Assembly: GCA_011620045.1 (NCBI GenBank)
Contig: WOZY01000051.1
Coordinates: forward strand, 1-5,143
Direction: 5' to 3'
Length of the DNA: 5,143 bases
Source: Mesotoga sp.
GTDB lineage: Bacteria; Thermotogota; Thermotogae; Petrotogales; Kosmotogaceae
Shown here: piece by piece, positions 1 through 5,143 of the stretch
Layout of the letters: every line of letters starts with the position of its first letter
Numbering within the stretch: the first letter of the stretch is position 1
The notes under the pieces: generated by a model
The model's input: only the letters and a program-made list of their open reading frames with translations
Told to the model about the DNA's origin: nothing
Databases searched by the model: none
Translations under genes and position numbers: made by a program

Positions 1-251
1 ATCATCTACACTCGGCTGATAATCCCACTCTGAATCCTGAAATCCAGACCTTATCGTGTAAGCGGCAAGCAAACAAAACTCTTGCAACGTTACAACCTGT
101 GATTTTGAACTCTTTTTGAAATCTCAATCTTGGATTTTAAAGAAGACAGTCTAGCTTACCATTTTGAGACTATTGAAGATTCGTGCCACACAATGCGTTC
201 GGGAAATGAAATTGTGCTTCAAATCCACCCTTTTCTATTACAGATTGAATC
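1..251. other. gene-free stretch downstream of the DUF4097 remnant
   Basis: No reading frame here looks like a protein on either strand, and I see no terminator hairpin with a T-run following the minus-strand remnant that ends at 252. The stretch contains AACCTGTGAT at 94-103, which resembles AACCTGTAAT at 3796-3805 in the other large intergenic region. The match is too short to define a repeat family from this window alone. Confidence 0.5.
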
Positions 252-569
252 TTAAGCATCGCGCTTGTCGATAGTAATGTTTGAATTACTGGTTTTCATA
301 GTTATTAGGAGCCCATTACCACCGTTCAGAGTGCCTCTCAAGCTAGTTGAAGTCGAACTGATTACACCTGCGGTAAGCCCCTTCAAATTGACTGTTCCAT
401 TGATTGTGGATGCGCTTATCTCTCCACGAATCGAGTCACCTAAAAAGATGCCGATACTTCCATTTGTTGGCAGTAGTTCAAGAACTCCGAAATCTGAACC
501 TTCTTTTGGTGACTCCATTTTTGACACTCCAGTAACGTCGTTCTTCGTCTTAGAGTCAGAAACCTTCTA
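252..569 (-). pseudogene. C-terminal remnant of a DUF4097-type (toastrack, putative adhesin) protein
   Basis: The minus-strand frame is open from the TAG at 567-569 down to the TAA at 252-254, about 104 codons. Its product shows the short beta-strand pattern rich in Gly, Asn, Ser and Thr that is typical of the C-terminal half of DUF4097 proteins, with segments such as ASTINGTVNLKGL, GTLNGGNG and the closing KTSNSNITID. Members of the family are usually a few hundred residues long and often exported or lipid-anchored, so most of the domain is missing. The only initiation candidates are a GTG at 525-527 and an ATG at 516-518, and neither has a Shine-Dalgarno sequence. An in-frame TAG closes the frame upstream. 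I infer a 5'-truncated, decayed gene rather than a working 91-residue protein. The open plus-strand frame over the same bases has no protein-like pattern and is a shadow. Family assignment is fairly secure; pseudogene status is an inference. Confidence 0.6.
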
Positions 570-1164
570 TTCCTCGGAAGGGTTCAAATGCGAGTTGCAA
601 GATTTGAGAGGAATAAGGTCATCTGTCAACGGTTCACAGTTCTCTGAAAAGGATCTGCTGCCGGCCCCAAGATGCAAGCTGTAAGTATCAGAAGGAGAAG
701 AAGTTAGGCGAATACGATTCGTCACAGCACAATTTCCGTTGAGCTTGCCAGAAAAACGAGATCCTTATAGACCAACGCGGAAAGACAGCGCAATGTGATT
801 CTGCGAGTGCGGCGCTTCTTTGCTCGAAAATTGTGAAGCTGGAGAGCGAGCGAACTGAACGATTATGTCACGTCTCTGAGACAGGCCGCCAAATGGTTCG
901 AATCCTTTGAATCACTTTCCCAATCAACAATTTACTACAAAGGGAATCCGGTAGGCTCAAGAAACGGCTCTGAGTGAGTATTGACCTTGTATAACCATAC
1001 AGTACTTAATCGGGAAAAGAGTGGCTCAAATCCTGAGGACGACCAAATCTACGGAATTTGGCTTTGTATCTTCTATTTACAAGAAAAGTGAACTTCTCTG
1101 AAACCATCAAGCCCAACTGATGGCTACTTGTTATATGATTGCAATAAGGAAGCCTTACACACCA
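570..1164. other. gene-free, probably decayed region upstream of the S9 peptidase
   Basis: Apart from the lipoprotein-like stretch at 674-703, I see no protein-like frame on either strand. Small perfect inverted repeats are present: GTCTC/GAGAC at 872-882, CCAAAT/ATTTGG at 1043-1061 with a 7-base loop, and CCATCA/TGATGG at 1104-1123 with an 8-base loop. None is followed by a clear T-run, so none is called as a terminator. The last lies about 40 bases upstream of the -35 box of the peptidase promoter and could be an operator, but nothing else supports that. Confidence 0.45.
674..703 (-). other. possible remnant of a lipoprotein signal peptide
   Basis: Read on the minus strand from 703 to 674, the sequence encodes LLLLLILTAC, a hydrophobic run ending in LTAC, which fits the lipobox pattern for signal peptidase II. 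The codons after it continue as ILGPAADPFQRTVNR and then hit a TGA. A TAA at 704-706 sits directly upstream in this frame. A GTG at 723-725 in the neighbouring frame would supply a basic start (MTNRIR) if a single base had been lost or gained near 704-707. This lies about 100 bases upstream of the DUF4097 remnant and on the same strand, so it may be the 5' end of that gene after an internal deletion and frameshifts. The run comes from GAAG-rich low-complexity DNA, so coincidence is possible. Confidence 0.3.
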
Positions 1165-1193
1165 TTGGACCACACAGAACTATGCCCTATGAT
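1165..1193 (+). promoter_or_regulatory. sigma70-type promoter of the S9 peptidase gene
   Basis: TTGGAC (1165-1170) and TATGAT (1188-1193) are separated by 17 bases, and each differs from the consensus hexamers in few positions. Transcription would begin near 1200, giving a 5' leader of about 36 bases that carries the ribosome binding site. No other promoter of similar quality was seen close to the gene. Confidence 0.65.
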
Positions 1194-1223
1194 CATTCGC
1201 TGTTTTTCCGCAGTAGAACATTC

Positions 1224-1230
1224 AAGGAGG
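1224..1230 (+). promoter_or_regulatory. ribosome binding site of the S9 peptidase
   Basis: AAGGAGG lies six bases before the ATG at 1237. This fixes the start codon: no other start in the frame has comparable support. Confidence 0.85.
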
Positions 1231-1236
1231 AATTAA

Positions 1237-3030
1237 ATGACTGAGAAGAAGTACTCGATTGAAGAACTTATGGAGAACGAGACCATTGCATCATTCGCGG
1301 TATCTCCCGATTCCAAAAGAATTCTTTACTCGTCAGACAAAACGGGCAACTACAATATCTTTGAACTAGATCAGGAGACGGGAAAGCACAGGCAGCTAAC
1401 ATCACTCACCGAAAACGCATTGGTATCTTACGTCTACGAAGATGGAAGCTTCATTTTTGCAATGGACAAGGGCGGCGATGAACTACATCATCTCTATCTA
1501 GGAACAGAAGAGGAAATCAAAGATCTAACCCCTTTCGAAAATACCAAGTCAGGATTTCACGTCTGCGTGGGCAATAGTGTTTACTACTACTCGAACAAGA
1601 TTGATAGAAGTAGATTCGATCTTTATCGGTTTGATAAGGCCGATCGCTCAAGTGAGCTAGTCTTCGAAAATAAAGACTTGTATGAACTGGGTCCAATTTC
1701 GGATGATGAAAGGTTTCTCGCCCTTCATAAGCCCGAGACTGCAAACAATTCTAATGTCTATCTACATGACTTGATAAGCGGGGAAACAACACTTCTGTCC
1801 CCCCATGAAGGAGAAGCAAATTTCATACCTCTCTTCTTCTCAAAAGACTCTATGAAACTTTACTGTATATCGGACATTGAAGGGGAATTCATGACACTCT
1901 GGGTAATGGATATTGGAAAAAAAGAACGTGAAGAGATCCTTGCCTTCAGTTGGGACATAATCGCCGGGAGGATATCAGAAGACGGGGAAACCGCTGTGCT
2001 AATCGTCAATAGAGACGGTTTTTCCGAACTCCATATAATCGACACAAAAGACAATTCCCCTAAGATGTCTCCCGTTGAGACGGGTGGTGTCGTTTACGAT
2101 CAATGCTTCAGCAAGGATAGCCGCTTCCTGTACTATCTTTGTGACTCAGCAACCTCCTCTCCTAATATCTTCATGATAGACCTCAATACAAAGAAGACAG
2201 AGCAGCTCACTGATTCCATGAGCGAAAAAGTGAACAGTAATGACCTCTCTGAAGCAAAGGTACTCCGCTTCATTTCATACGATGGTCTCCAAGTGCCCGG
2301 GATTTTCTATCCTCCTAGAAATGTTCCGCCAAACGAGAAAGCACCTGCGATTGTATGGGTTCACGGTGGACCGGGAGGTCAGTCTCTGCCAAGATACAGT
2401 CCTGAAATCCAGTTCATTGCAAATCATGGATTTGCTATCTATGCAGTCAATAACAGAGGAAGCTCCGGCTACGGAAAGAGCTTCTTCAAAGCAGCAGATC
2501 ACAAGCACGGAGAAGCAGATCTGGATGACTGCGTAGCCGCCGCTAAGTATTTGGCCACCCTTGATTTCATCGACAAGGAAAGAATAGGAATAAATGGTGG
2601 AAGTTACGGTGGATTCATGGTTCTAGCTGCACTTGCTTTCAGGCCTAAGGAGTTCAAGGTGGGTACGGATTTTTTTGGTGTCTCGAACTGGGTGAGAACT
2701 CTCAAAGAAGTGCCTGCTTGGTGGAAGGTCGTTAAAGATCTTCTTTACAGAAAGATTGGAGACCCCTTTGAAGAGGAAGAATACCTCAAGAGCATTTCCC
2801 CTCTCTTTCACGCCGACAAGATAGAGAGGCCTCTTCTAGTGCTTCAAGGAGTAAATGATCCAAGAGTACTTAAGGTAGAATCTGATGAGATAGTCGAGCG
2901 TCTAAAAGAGCATGGGGTTCCTGTGGAGTATGTAGTATTCGATGATGAAGGCCATGGATTCAAAAAGAAAGCAAATAGGATAAGAGGTGCAAATGCGATG
3001 CTCGCCTTTCTTGACAAGTATTTGCGCTAG
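1237..3030 (+). CDS. S9-family serine peptidase (prolyl oligopeptidase / acylaminoacyl-peptidase type)
   Basis: This 597-residue protein is predicted to be a serine peptidase that cleaves short peptides. No signal peptide or membrane segment is visible, so it should act in the cytosol, probably in peptide turnover. Residues 1 to about 335 look like a beta-propeller: recurring blade-like segments such as SPDSKRILYSSD near 23-34 and FSKDSRFLYYLCD near 291-303. Residues about 340-597 form the alpha/beta-hydrolase domain. It shows the oxyanion-loop HGGPGG (376-381), NNRGSSGYG (405-413), the nucleophile elbow GGSYGG with Ser456, the acid Asp541 in GVNDPRV and the base His573 in EGHGF. The triad is complete and in family order, and the length is normal for S9 enzymes, so the gene looks intact. 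It has its own promoter and strong ribosome binding site, is flanked by long gene-free stretches and appears monocistronic. Substrate preference (acylaminoacyl-, dipeptidyl- or oligopeptidase) cannot be read from the sequence. Confidence 0.93.
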   Translation: MTEKKYSIEELMENETIASFAVSPDSKRILYSSDKTGNYNIFELDQETGKHRQLTSLTENALVSYVYEDGSFIFAMDKGGDELHHLYLGTEEEIKDLTPFENTKSGFHVCVGNSVYYYSNKIDRSRFDLYRFDKADRSSELVFENKDLYELGPISDDERFLALHKPETANNSNVYLHDLISGETTLLSPHEGEANFIPLFFSKDSMKLYCISDIEGEFMTLWVMDIGKKEREEILAFSWDIIAGRISEDGETAVLIVNRDGFSELHIIDTKDNSPKMSPVETGGVVYDQCFSKDSRFLYYLCDSATSSPNIFMIDLNTKKTEQLTDSMSEKVNSNDLSEAKVLRFISYDGLQVPGIFYPPRNVPPNEKAPAIVWVHGGPGGQSLPRYSPEIQFIANHGFAIYAVNNRGSSGYGKSFFKAADHKHGEADLDDCVAAAKYLATLDFIDKERIGINGGSYGGFMVLAALAFRPKEFKVGTDFFGVSNWVRTLKEVPAWWKVVKDLLYRKIGDPFEEEEYLKSISPLFHADKIERPLLVLQGVNDPRVLKVESDEIVERLKEHGVPVEYVVFDDEGHGFKKKANRIRGANAMLAFLDKYLR

Positions 3031-3408
3031 GGATATTTGGTTACTGGTATTAGTGAGGGAGAGAAATGGATTCAACCTCGAGAAGACGAGAACGTAGTAT
3101 ATCGTGACGATTAGCAGGAGCGTTGTCTAGAGTTTCACATGCCGTTTGATAGGAAGAGATGTAGCAAGAGCTGTTCATCATTGACCAGTCGTTCCCCGAT
3201 ATGGCCATAGAAAACCGACAAAGAAGTTCCTAATCAACTATCGACGAATATGCCGTTCTTTTGAGAGCCTGGCACAGCTCTGGTTGATCTGTTTGTCTTC
3301 CAGGAAGTATCCGGGTTGTGCTTCGAAGAACTGCTATTTGCTGGTGCTGAACCTCCGGGAACGAAGAGATCTTCGATCCTCGCTGGAAGATTGTCAACAG
3401 AACAACTT

Positions 3409-3427
3409 AGGATGCCAAAAGCATCCT
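3409..3427. repeat. perfect inverted repeat (7-bp stem, 5-base loop)
   Basis: AGGATGC and GCATCCT flank a CAAAA loop. The stem is perfect, but there is no uninterrupted T-run on either side, so it is not a convincing intrinsic terminator. It is the best hairpin seen between the two convergent genes and might be a degraded terminator. Confidence 0.4.
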
Positions 3428-3785
3428 CAGTTTGGCGCTGGAATCTGAAAGCTGGAATCGTGAGAACCACTGATTGGCCCTCAAGTTCATTGCCCAGCTT
3501 CTTTCTTCAGAAGTTGCGGGGGCGAATTCGTAATCCTACGCATGAATTAGTTCGTTTGATCCTCAATGCAAACTTGGCAGTTTATTGAAAGAATGGAAGC
3601 TAATTCTACCTCATTATGAACTCTTCTAGAAAACAGATTCAACGTCTTTCGAGGCTGAGAGTATAACCGCTAACGATGAACAGGGAATGCTTCACTGCGA
3701 ATCAGCATTGCATACAGGCACGCTCTTCCCCAGCATCACGTTTTTCTGTCTTCTAACTTGATTAAGAATCTTGTTCTTCTGTCAC

Positions 3786-3806
3786 TGCAACCGGTAACCT
3801 GTAATC
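3786..3806. repeat. imperfect tandem heptamer repeat (TGYAACC-like, three units)
   Basis: Three adjacent heptamers, TGCAACC, GGTAACC and TGTAATC, lie 42 bases downstream of the DegV-like stop codon; CTGTCAC just before them may be a fourth, degenerate unit. The array is short and its units differ from each other, so it could be a small microsatellite remnant. Confidence 0.4.
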
Positions 3807-3847
3807 TCAAGTTTTCTGGGCCTTCTTGGTTACTCCAAATGGTGAGT

Positions 3848-4672
3848 TCAGAGCGCCAATATAAGTCCGCCTTCTCCAGCATATGTGGCAATTGCAGGAC
3901 CCATCTTTCCAATAATGACCTCCGAATCTCGCACGCGTTTTCGTATTTCAGAAGCAAAGAATTCAGCATCTTCCAGATTATTGACATGAGTAATGCCAAA
4001 AATCTTCTTTCCGGTTCTTGAGGCAGCAGCTATCAACTCAATTATTGCTTCTCTAAATCTCCTGCTTCCTCTAACCCTCTTAAGGAGCTTTACTTCGCCA
4101 TTTATACCGTGCAGGATAATCTTCATGTTCAATATGTTGACCAGGCTACCTTGAAATTTGCTCAGACGGCCACCTTTGACAATATTCTCCACTGTTGCAA
4201 GAGGGATGATTATCTTCACGTTTTCTCGGTACTCTTCTAGCGCTTCGAGTATTTCGTCCAACTTAGCACCCGATTCAGCCATTCTAGCGGCCATCAGCAC
4301 CTGGATACCGTGTGAAATCGAACCTGCTAGAGAATCGAATACAATCGCCTTGCCTCCACTCATTTTGGCGCCAAGGACCGCTGATTGATATGTGCCGCTG
4401 AGTTTCGATGATATTGTAATACATAGTGGAGTTTCGTCCTTTTTCTGAATATCCTCAAAAATCCCTGCAAAGTCAGCTGGTGATGGCTGAGACGTCTTCG
4501 GGAGTTCACGGGATTTGCCCATTAATCGCCAGAACTCCTCTGGAGTAATGTCGATATCCTCCTTGAAAGTCTTATCATCAACGAAAATGTTGAGAGAGGC
4601 AAAAGGAATACCATACTTCTTTAACGTTTCTATCGGCAGATCACATGAGCTGTCCGTCACTATCCTGACCAC
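3848..4672 (-). CDS. DegV family protein (FakB-like fatty-acid-binding protein)
   Basis: The 274-residue product has the usual length of DegV/FakB proteins. These bind a fatty acid in the cytosol and, in characterised FakB members, present it to the kinase FakA for phosphorylation. Family motifs appear in order: TDSSCDLP (6-13), KTSQPSPADF (59-68), ISSKLSGTYQSA (87-98), VFDSLAGSISHG (111-122) and ENIVKGGRLSK (162-172). The C-terminal motif reads GPAIATYAGEGGL (258-270). Family members normally have a His where Tyr264 stands and GPG where this has GEG, so head-group binding may differ. The start is GTG at 4670-4672, chosen because the protein begins directly at the conserved first strand (VRIVTDSS) and an AGGAGG lies six bases upstream. 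The gene has its own promoter, and no fakA or other partner gene is in the window. Family membership is very likely; the ligand and a role in lipid metabolism are inferred from relatives. Confidence 0.93.
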   Translation of the reverse strand: MVRIVTDSSCDLPIETLKKYGIPFASLNIFVDDKTFKEDIDITPEEFWRLMGKSRELPKTSQPSPADFAGIFEDIQKKDETPLCITISSKLSGTYQSAVLGAKMSGGKAIVFDSLAGSISHGIQVLMAARMAESGAKLDEILEALEEYRENVKIIIPLATVENIVKGGRLSKFQGSLVNILNMKIILHGINGEVKLLKRVRGSRRFREAIIELIAAASRTGKKIFGITHVNNLEDAEFFASEIRKRVRDSEVIIGKMGPAIATYAGEGGLILAL

Positions 4673-4677
4673 CGTAT

Positions 4678-4684
4678 CCCTCCT
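4678..4684 (-). promoter_or_regulatory. ribosome binding site of the DegV-family gene
   Basis: On the minus strand AGGAGGG precedes the GTG at 4672; counted from AGGAGG (4684-4679) the spacer is six bases. This decides the unusual GTG start over downstream alternatives. Confidence 0.8.
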
Positions 4685-4702
4685 CTATGTTCAGATAATA
4701 AA

Positions 4703-4731
4703 ATTATATGTCATTAACGAGTCATGAGCAA
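4703..4731 (-). promoter_or_regulatory. sigma70-type promoter of the DegV-family gene
   Basis: On the minus strand TTGCTC (4731-4726) and a perfect TATAAT (4708-4703) are separated by 17 bases. Transcription should begin near 4696, leaving a leader of roughly 24 bases that contains the ribosome binding site. The short leader leaves no room for a riboswitch. Confidence 0.7.
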
Positions 4732-4796
4732 TGGTCCGATACAAATACTAAAATCTAAGTCAAAGAGAGGTGTTCTCAATTCCCTTCAACTCGATT

Positions 4797-4823
4797 TTGA
4801 GTAGATTCTTTTTTGATGCATTA
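4797..4823. repeat. 27-bp direct repeat, copy 1
   Basis: The unit is TTGAGTAGATT, six variable bases, then TGATGCATTA. Both outer blocks (21 of 27 positions) are identical to copy 2 and the inner six bases differ. The copy lies about 65 bases upstream of the -35 box of the DegV-family promoter. Confidence 0.65.
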
Positions 4824-4833
4824 ACTCTCTCTC

Positions 4834-4860
4834 TTGAGTAGATTTAATTATGATGCATTA
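4834..4860. repeat. 27-bp direct repeat, copy 2
   Basis: Same two blocks as copy 1 with a different six-base centre (TAATTA instead of CTTTTT). The copies start 37 bases apart and are separated by ACTCTCTCTC. Conserved outer blocks around a free centre of fixed length resemble a two-part protein-binding site. I see no third copy at the same spacing on either side. Confidence 0.65.
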
Positions 4861-4940
4861 CGTGGACGGTTAGGAAGTCGTCTAATACTTGAAATCATCT
4901 TAGTGGGAACAAGTCTTTAAAAGCCACAGAATAACCAATT

Positions 4941-4969
4941 TCAAAAAGAAAGGGCGGAATGTCCGCCCT
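4941..4969 (-). terminator. rho-independent terminator of the DUF2202 gene
   Basis: On the minus strand AGGGCGGA (4969-4962), a three-base loop and TCCGCCCT (4958-4951) form a perfect, GC-rich 8-bp stem followed at once by TTCTTTTTGA. It begins 23 bases after the stop codon at 4993-4995, so it should end the DUF2202 transcript and insulate the DegV-family promoter downstream. There is no T-run on the plus-strand side, so it is one-directional. Confidence 0.85.
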
Positions 4970-4992
4970 GTGAATCTGAATTACTATTAAGT

Positions 4993-5143
4993 CTATCTGC
5001 CAGATGCTATCTCGTTGAACCTTTCTGAATCGAGTACTTCAGGCGTATAGCTTCCCGCAAGTTTCTCATACTGCCTGAGGAATGCCCTGAGGTGGTTCTC
5101 AGAACCTCTAAGCAGATTTTCGTATACCGTCGCAGTTCTCGAG
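4993..5143 (-). CDS. DUF2202 ferritin-like protein, C-terminal part (5' end outside the window)
   Basis: The minus-strand frame is open from the window edge to the TAG at 4993-4995 and gives the last 49 residues of a protein. The segment VYENLLRGSENHLRAFLRQYE followed by YTPEVLDSERFNEI matches the C-terminal helix and tail of DUF2202 proteins, a group with a ferritin-like four-helix fold. The ENH stretch within GSENHL holds Glu and His in the spacing expected for the last metal-ligand helix of ferritin-like folds. The biochemical role of the family is not established. The stop is followed by a strong terminator, so this is the last gene of its transcript. The missing part lies beyond 5143, so full length, start and any export signal cannot be judged. 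Confidence 0.8.
   Translation of the reverse strand, partial: SRTATVYENLLRGSENHLRAFLRQYEKLAGSYTPEVLDSERFNEIASGR

Larger units (their letters stand above)
3031..3847. other. gene-free convergent intergenic region
   Basis: This 817-base stretch separates the convergent peptidase and DegV-like genes. A plus-strand frame stays open from about 3265 to 3588 (TTG at 3316) and a minus-strand frame from 3470 to 3234. Neither product resembles a protein family I know, their start codons are weak (TTG, GTG) and ribosome-binding support is poor, so neither is called. No hairpin followed by a T-run ends either flanking gene. Visible structure is limited to the palindrome CGAAGA/TCTTCG at 3362-3375, a 7-bp stem-loop at 3409-3427 and a short heptamer repeat at 3786-3806. 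It could be decayed coding DNA. Confidence 0.5.

Noticed and set aside
265..684. Plus-strand open frame of 139 codons
   Set aside because: It runs opposite the DUF4097-like minus-strand frame, which has the clear family pattern; the plus-strand product has no recognisable domain.
834..862. Similarity between TGAAGCTGGAGAGCG at 834 and TGAAAGCTGGAATCG at 3446
   Set aside because: The match is short, gapped and imperfect; it cannot be told apart from chance without a genome-wide comparison.
895..905. GGTTCGAATCC, identical to a typical tRNA T-arm sequence
   Set aside because: Outside the two G-C pairs the T stem has a mismatch, and no acceptor, D or anticodon arms can be fitted around it, so it is neither a tRNA gene nor a convincing tRNA-derived attachment site.
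3234..3470. Minus-strand open frame of 78 codons
   Set aside because: GTG start without a Shine-Dalgarno sequence and no recognisable domain.
3265..3588. Plus-strand open frame of about 108 codons with a TTG start at 3316
   Set aside because: No family resemblance, weak start and ribosome binding site, and an overlapping open frame on the other strand; more likely chance or old debris.
4797..4860. The paired 27-bp repeats as a miniature CRISPR array
   Set aside because: Only two copies, a 10-base spacer and a variable centre within the unit; CRISPR repeats are uniform and their spacers much longer, and no cas gene is present.
4990..5143. A new multi-gene system linking the window's genes
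   Set aside because: Each gene has its own promoter or terminator, they lie on different strands, and their families have no known functional link.

Overview
The window reads as an ordinary bacterial chromosome segment with low to moderate GC, strong AGGAGG-type ribosome binding sites and sigma70-like promoters. The gene types (a cytosolic S9 peptidase, a DegV/FakB-like protein, a DUF2202 ferritin-like protein and a DUF4097 remnant) and the overall style would fit a Thermotogota such as Mesotoga or Kosmotoga. That placement is an impression from the proteins, not a proven assignment.

Layout. Bases 1-251 hold no recognisable gene. Bases 252-569 (minus strand) are the C-terminal end of a DUF4097-type beta-repeat protein without a credible start, most likely a pseudogene; a lipoprotein-signal-like stretch lies a little upstream in another frame (674-703). 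Bases 570-1164 are gene-free and look decayed. A clean promoter (1165-1193) and ribosome binding site (1224-1230) then drive the main gene of the window, an intact S9-family serine peptidase (1237-3030, plus strand). Bases 3031-3847 are again gene-free and separate the peptidase from a convergent, intact DegV-family gene (3848-4672, minus strand). That gene starts at GTG behind a perfect ribosome binding site and a promoter with a consensus -10 box. Between its promoter and the next gene lie a pair of 27-bp direct repeats and a rho-independent terminator. The window ends inside the 3' end of a DUF2202 gene (4993-5143, minus strand).

How the genes relate. The peptidase and the DegV-like gene each appear to be transcribed alone from their own promoter, and the DUF2202 gene ends at its own terminator. 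There is no sign of an operon or of a multi-gene system. The complete genes suggest housekeeping roles in peptide turnover and fatty-acid/lipid binding; the DUF2202 product is ferritin-like and of unknown role. No transposase, CRISPR array, rRNA or tRNA gene was found. The points most worth a second look are the paired repeats upstream of the DegV-like gene, the altered C-terminal ligand motif of that protein, and the decayed DUF4097 locus. I did not find an exciting new system here.
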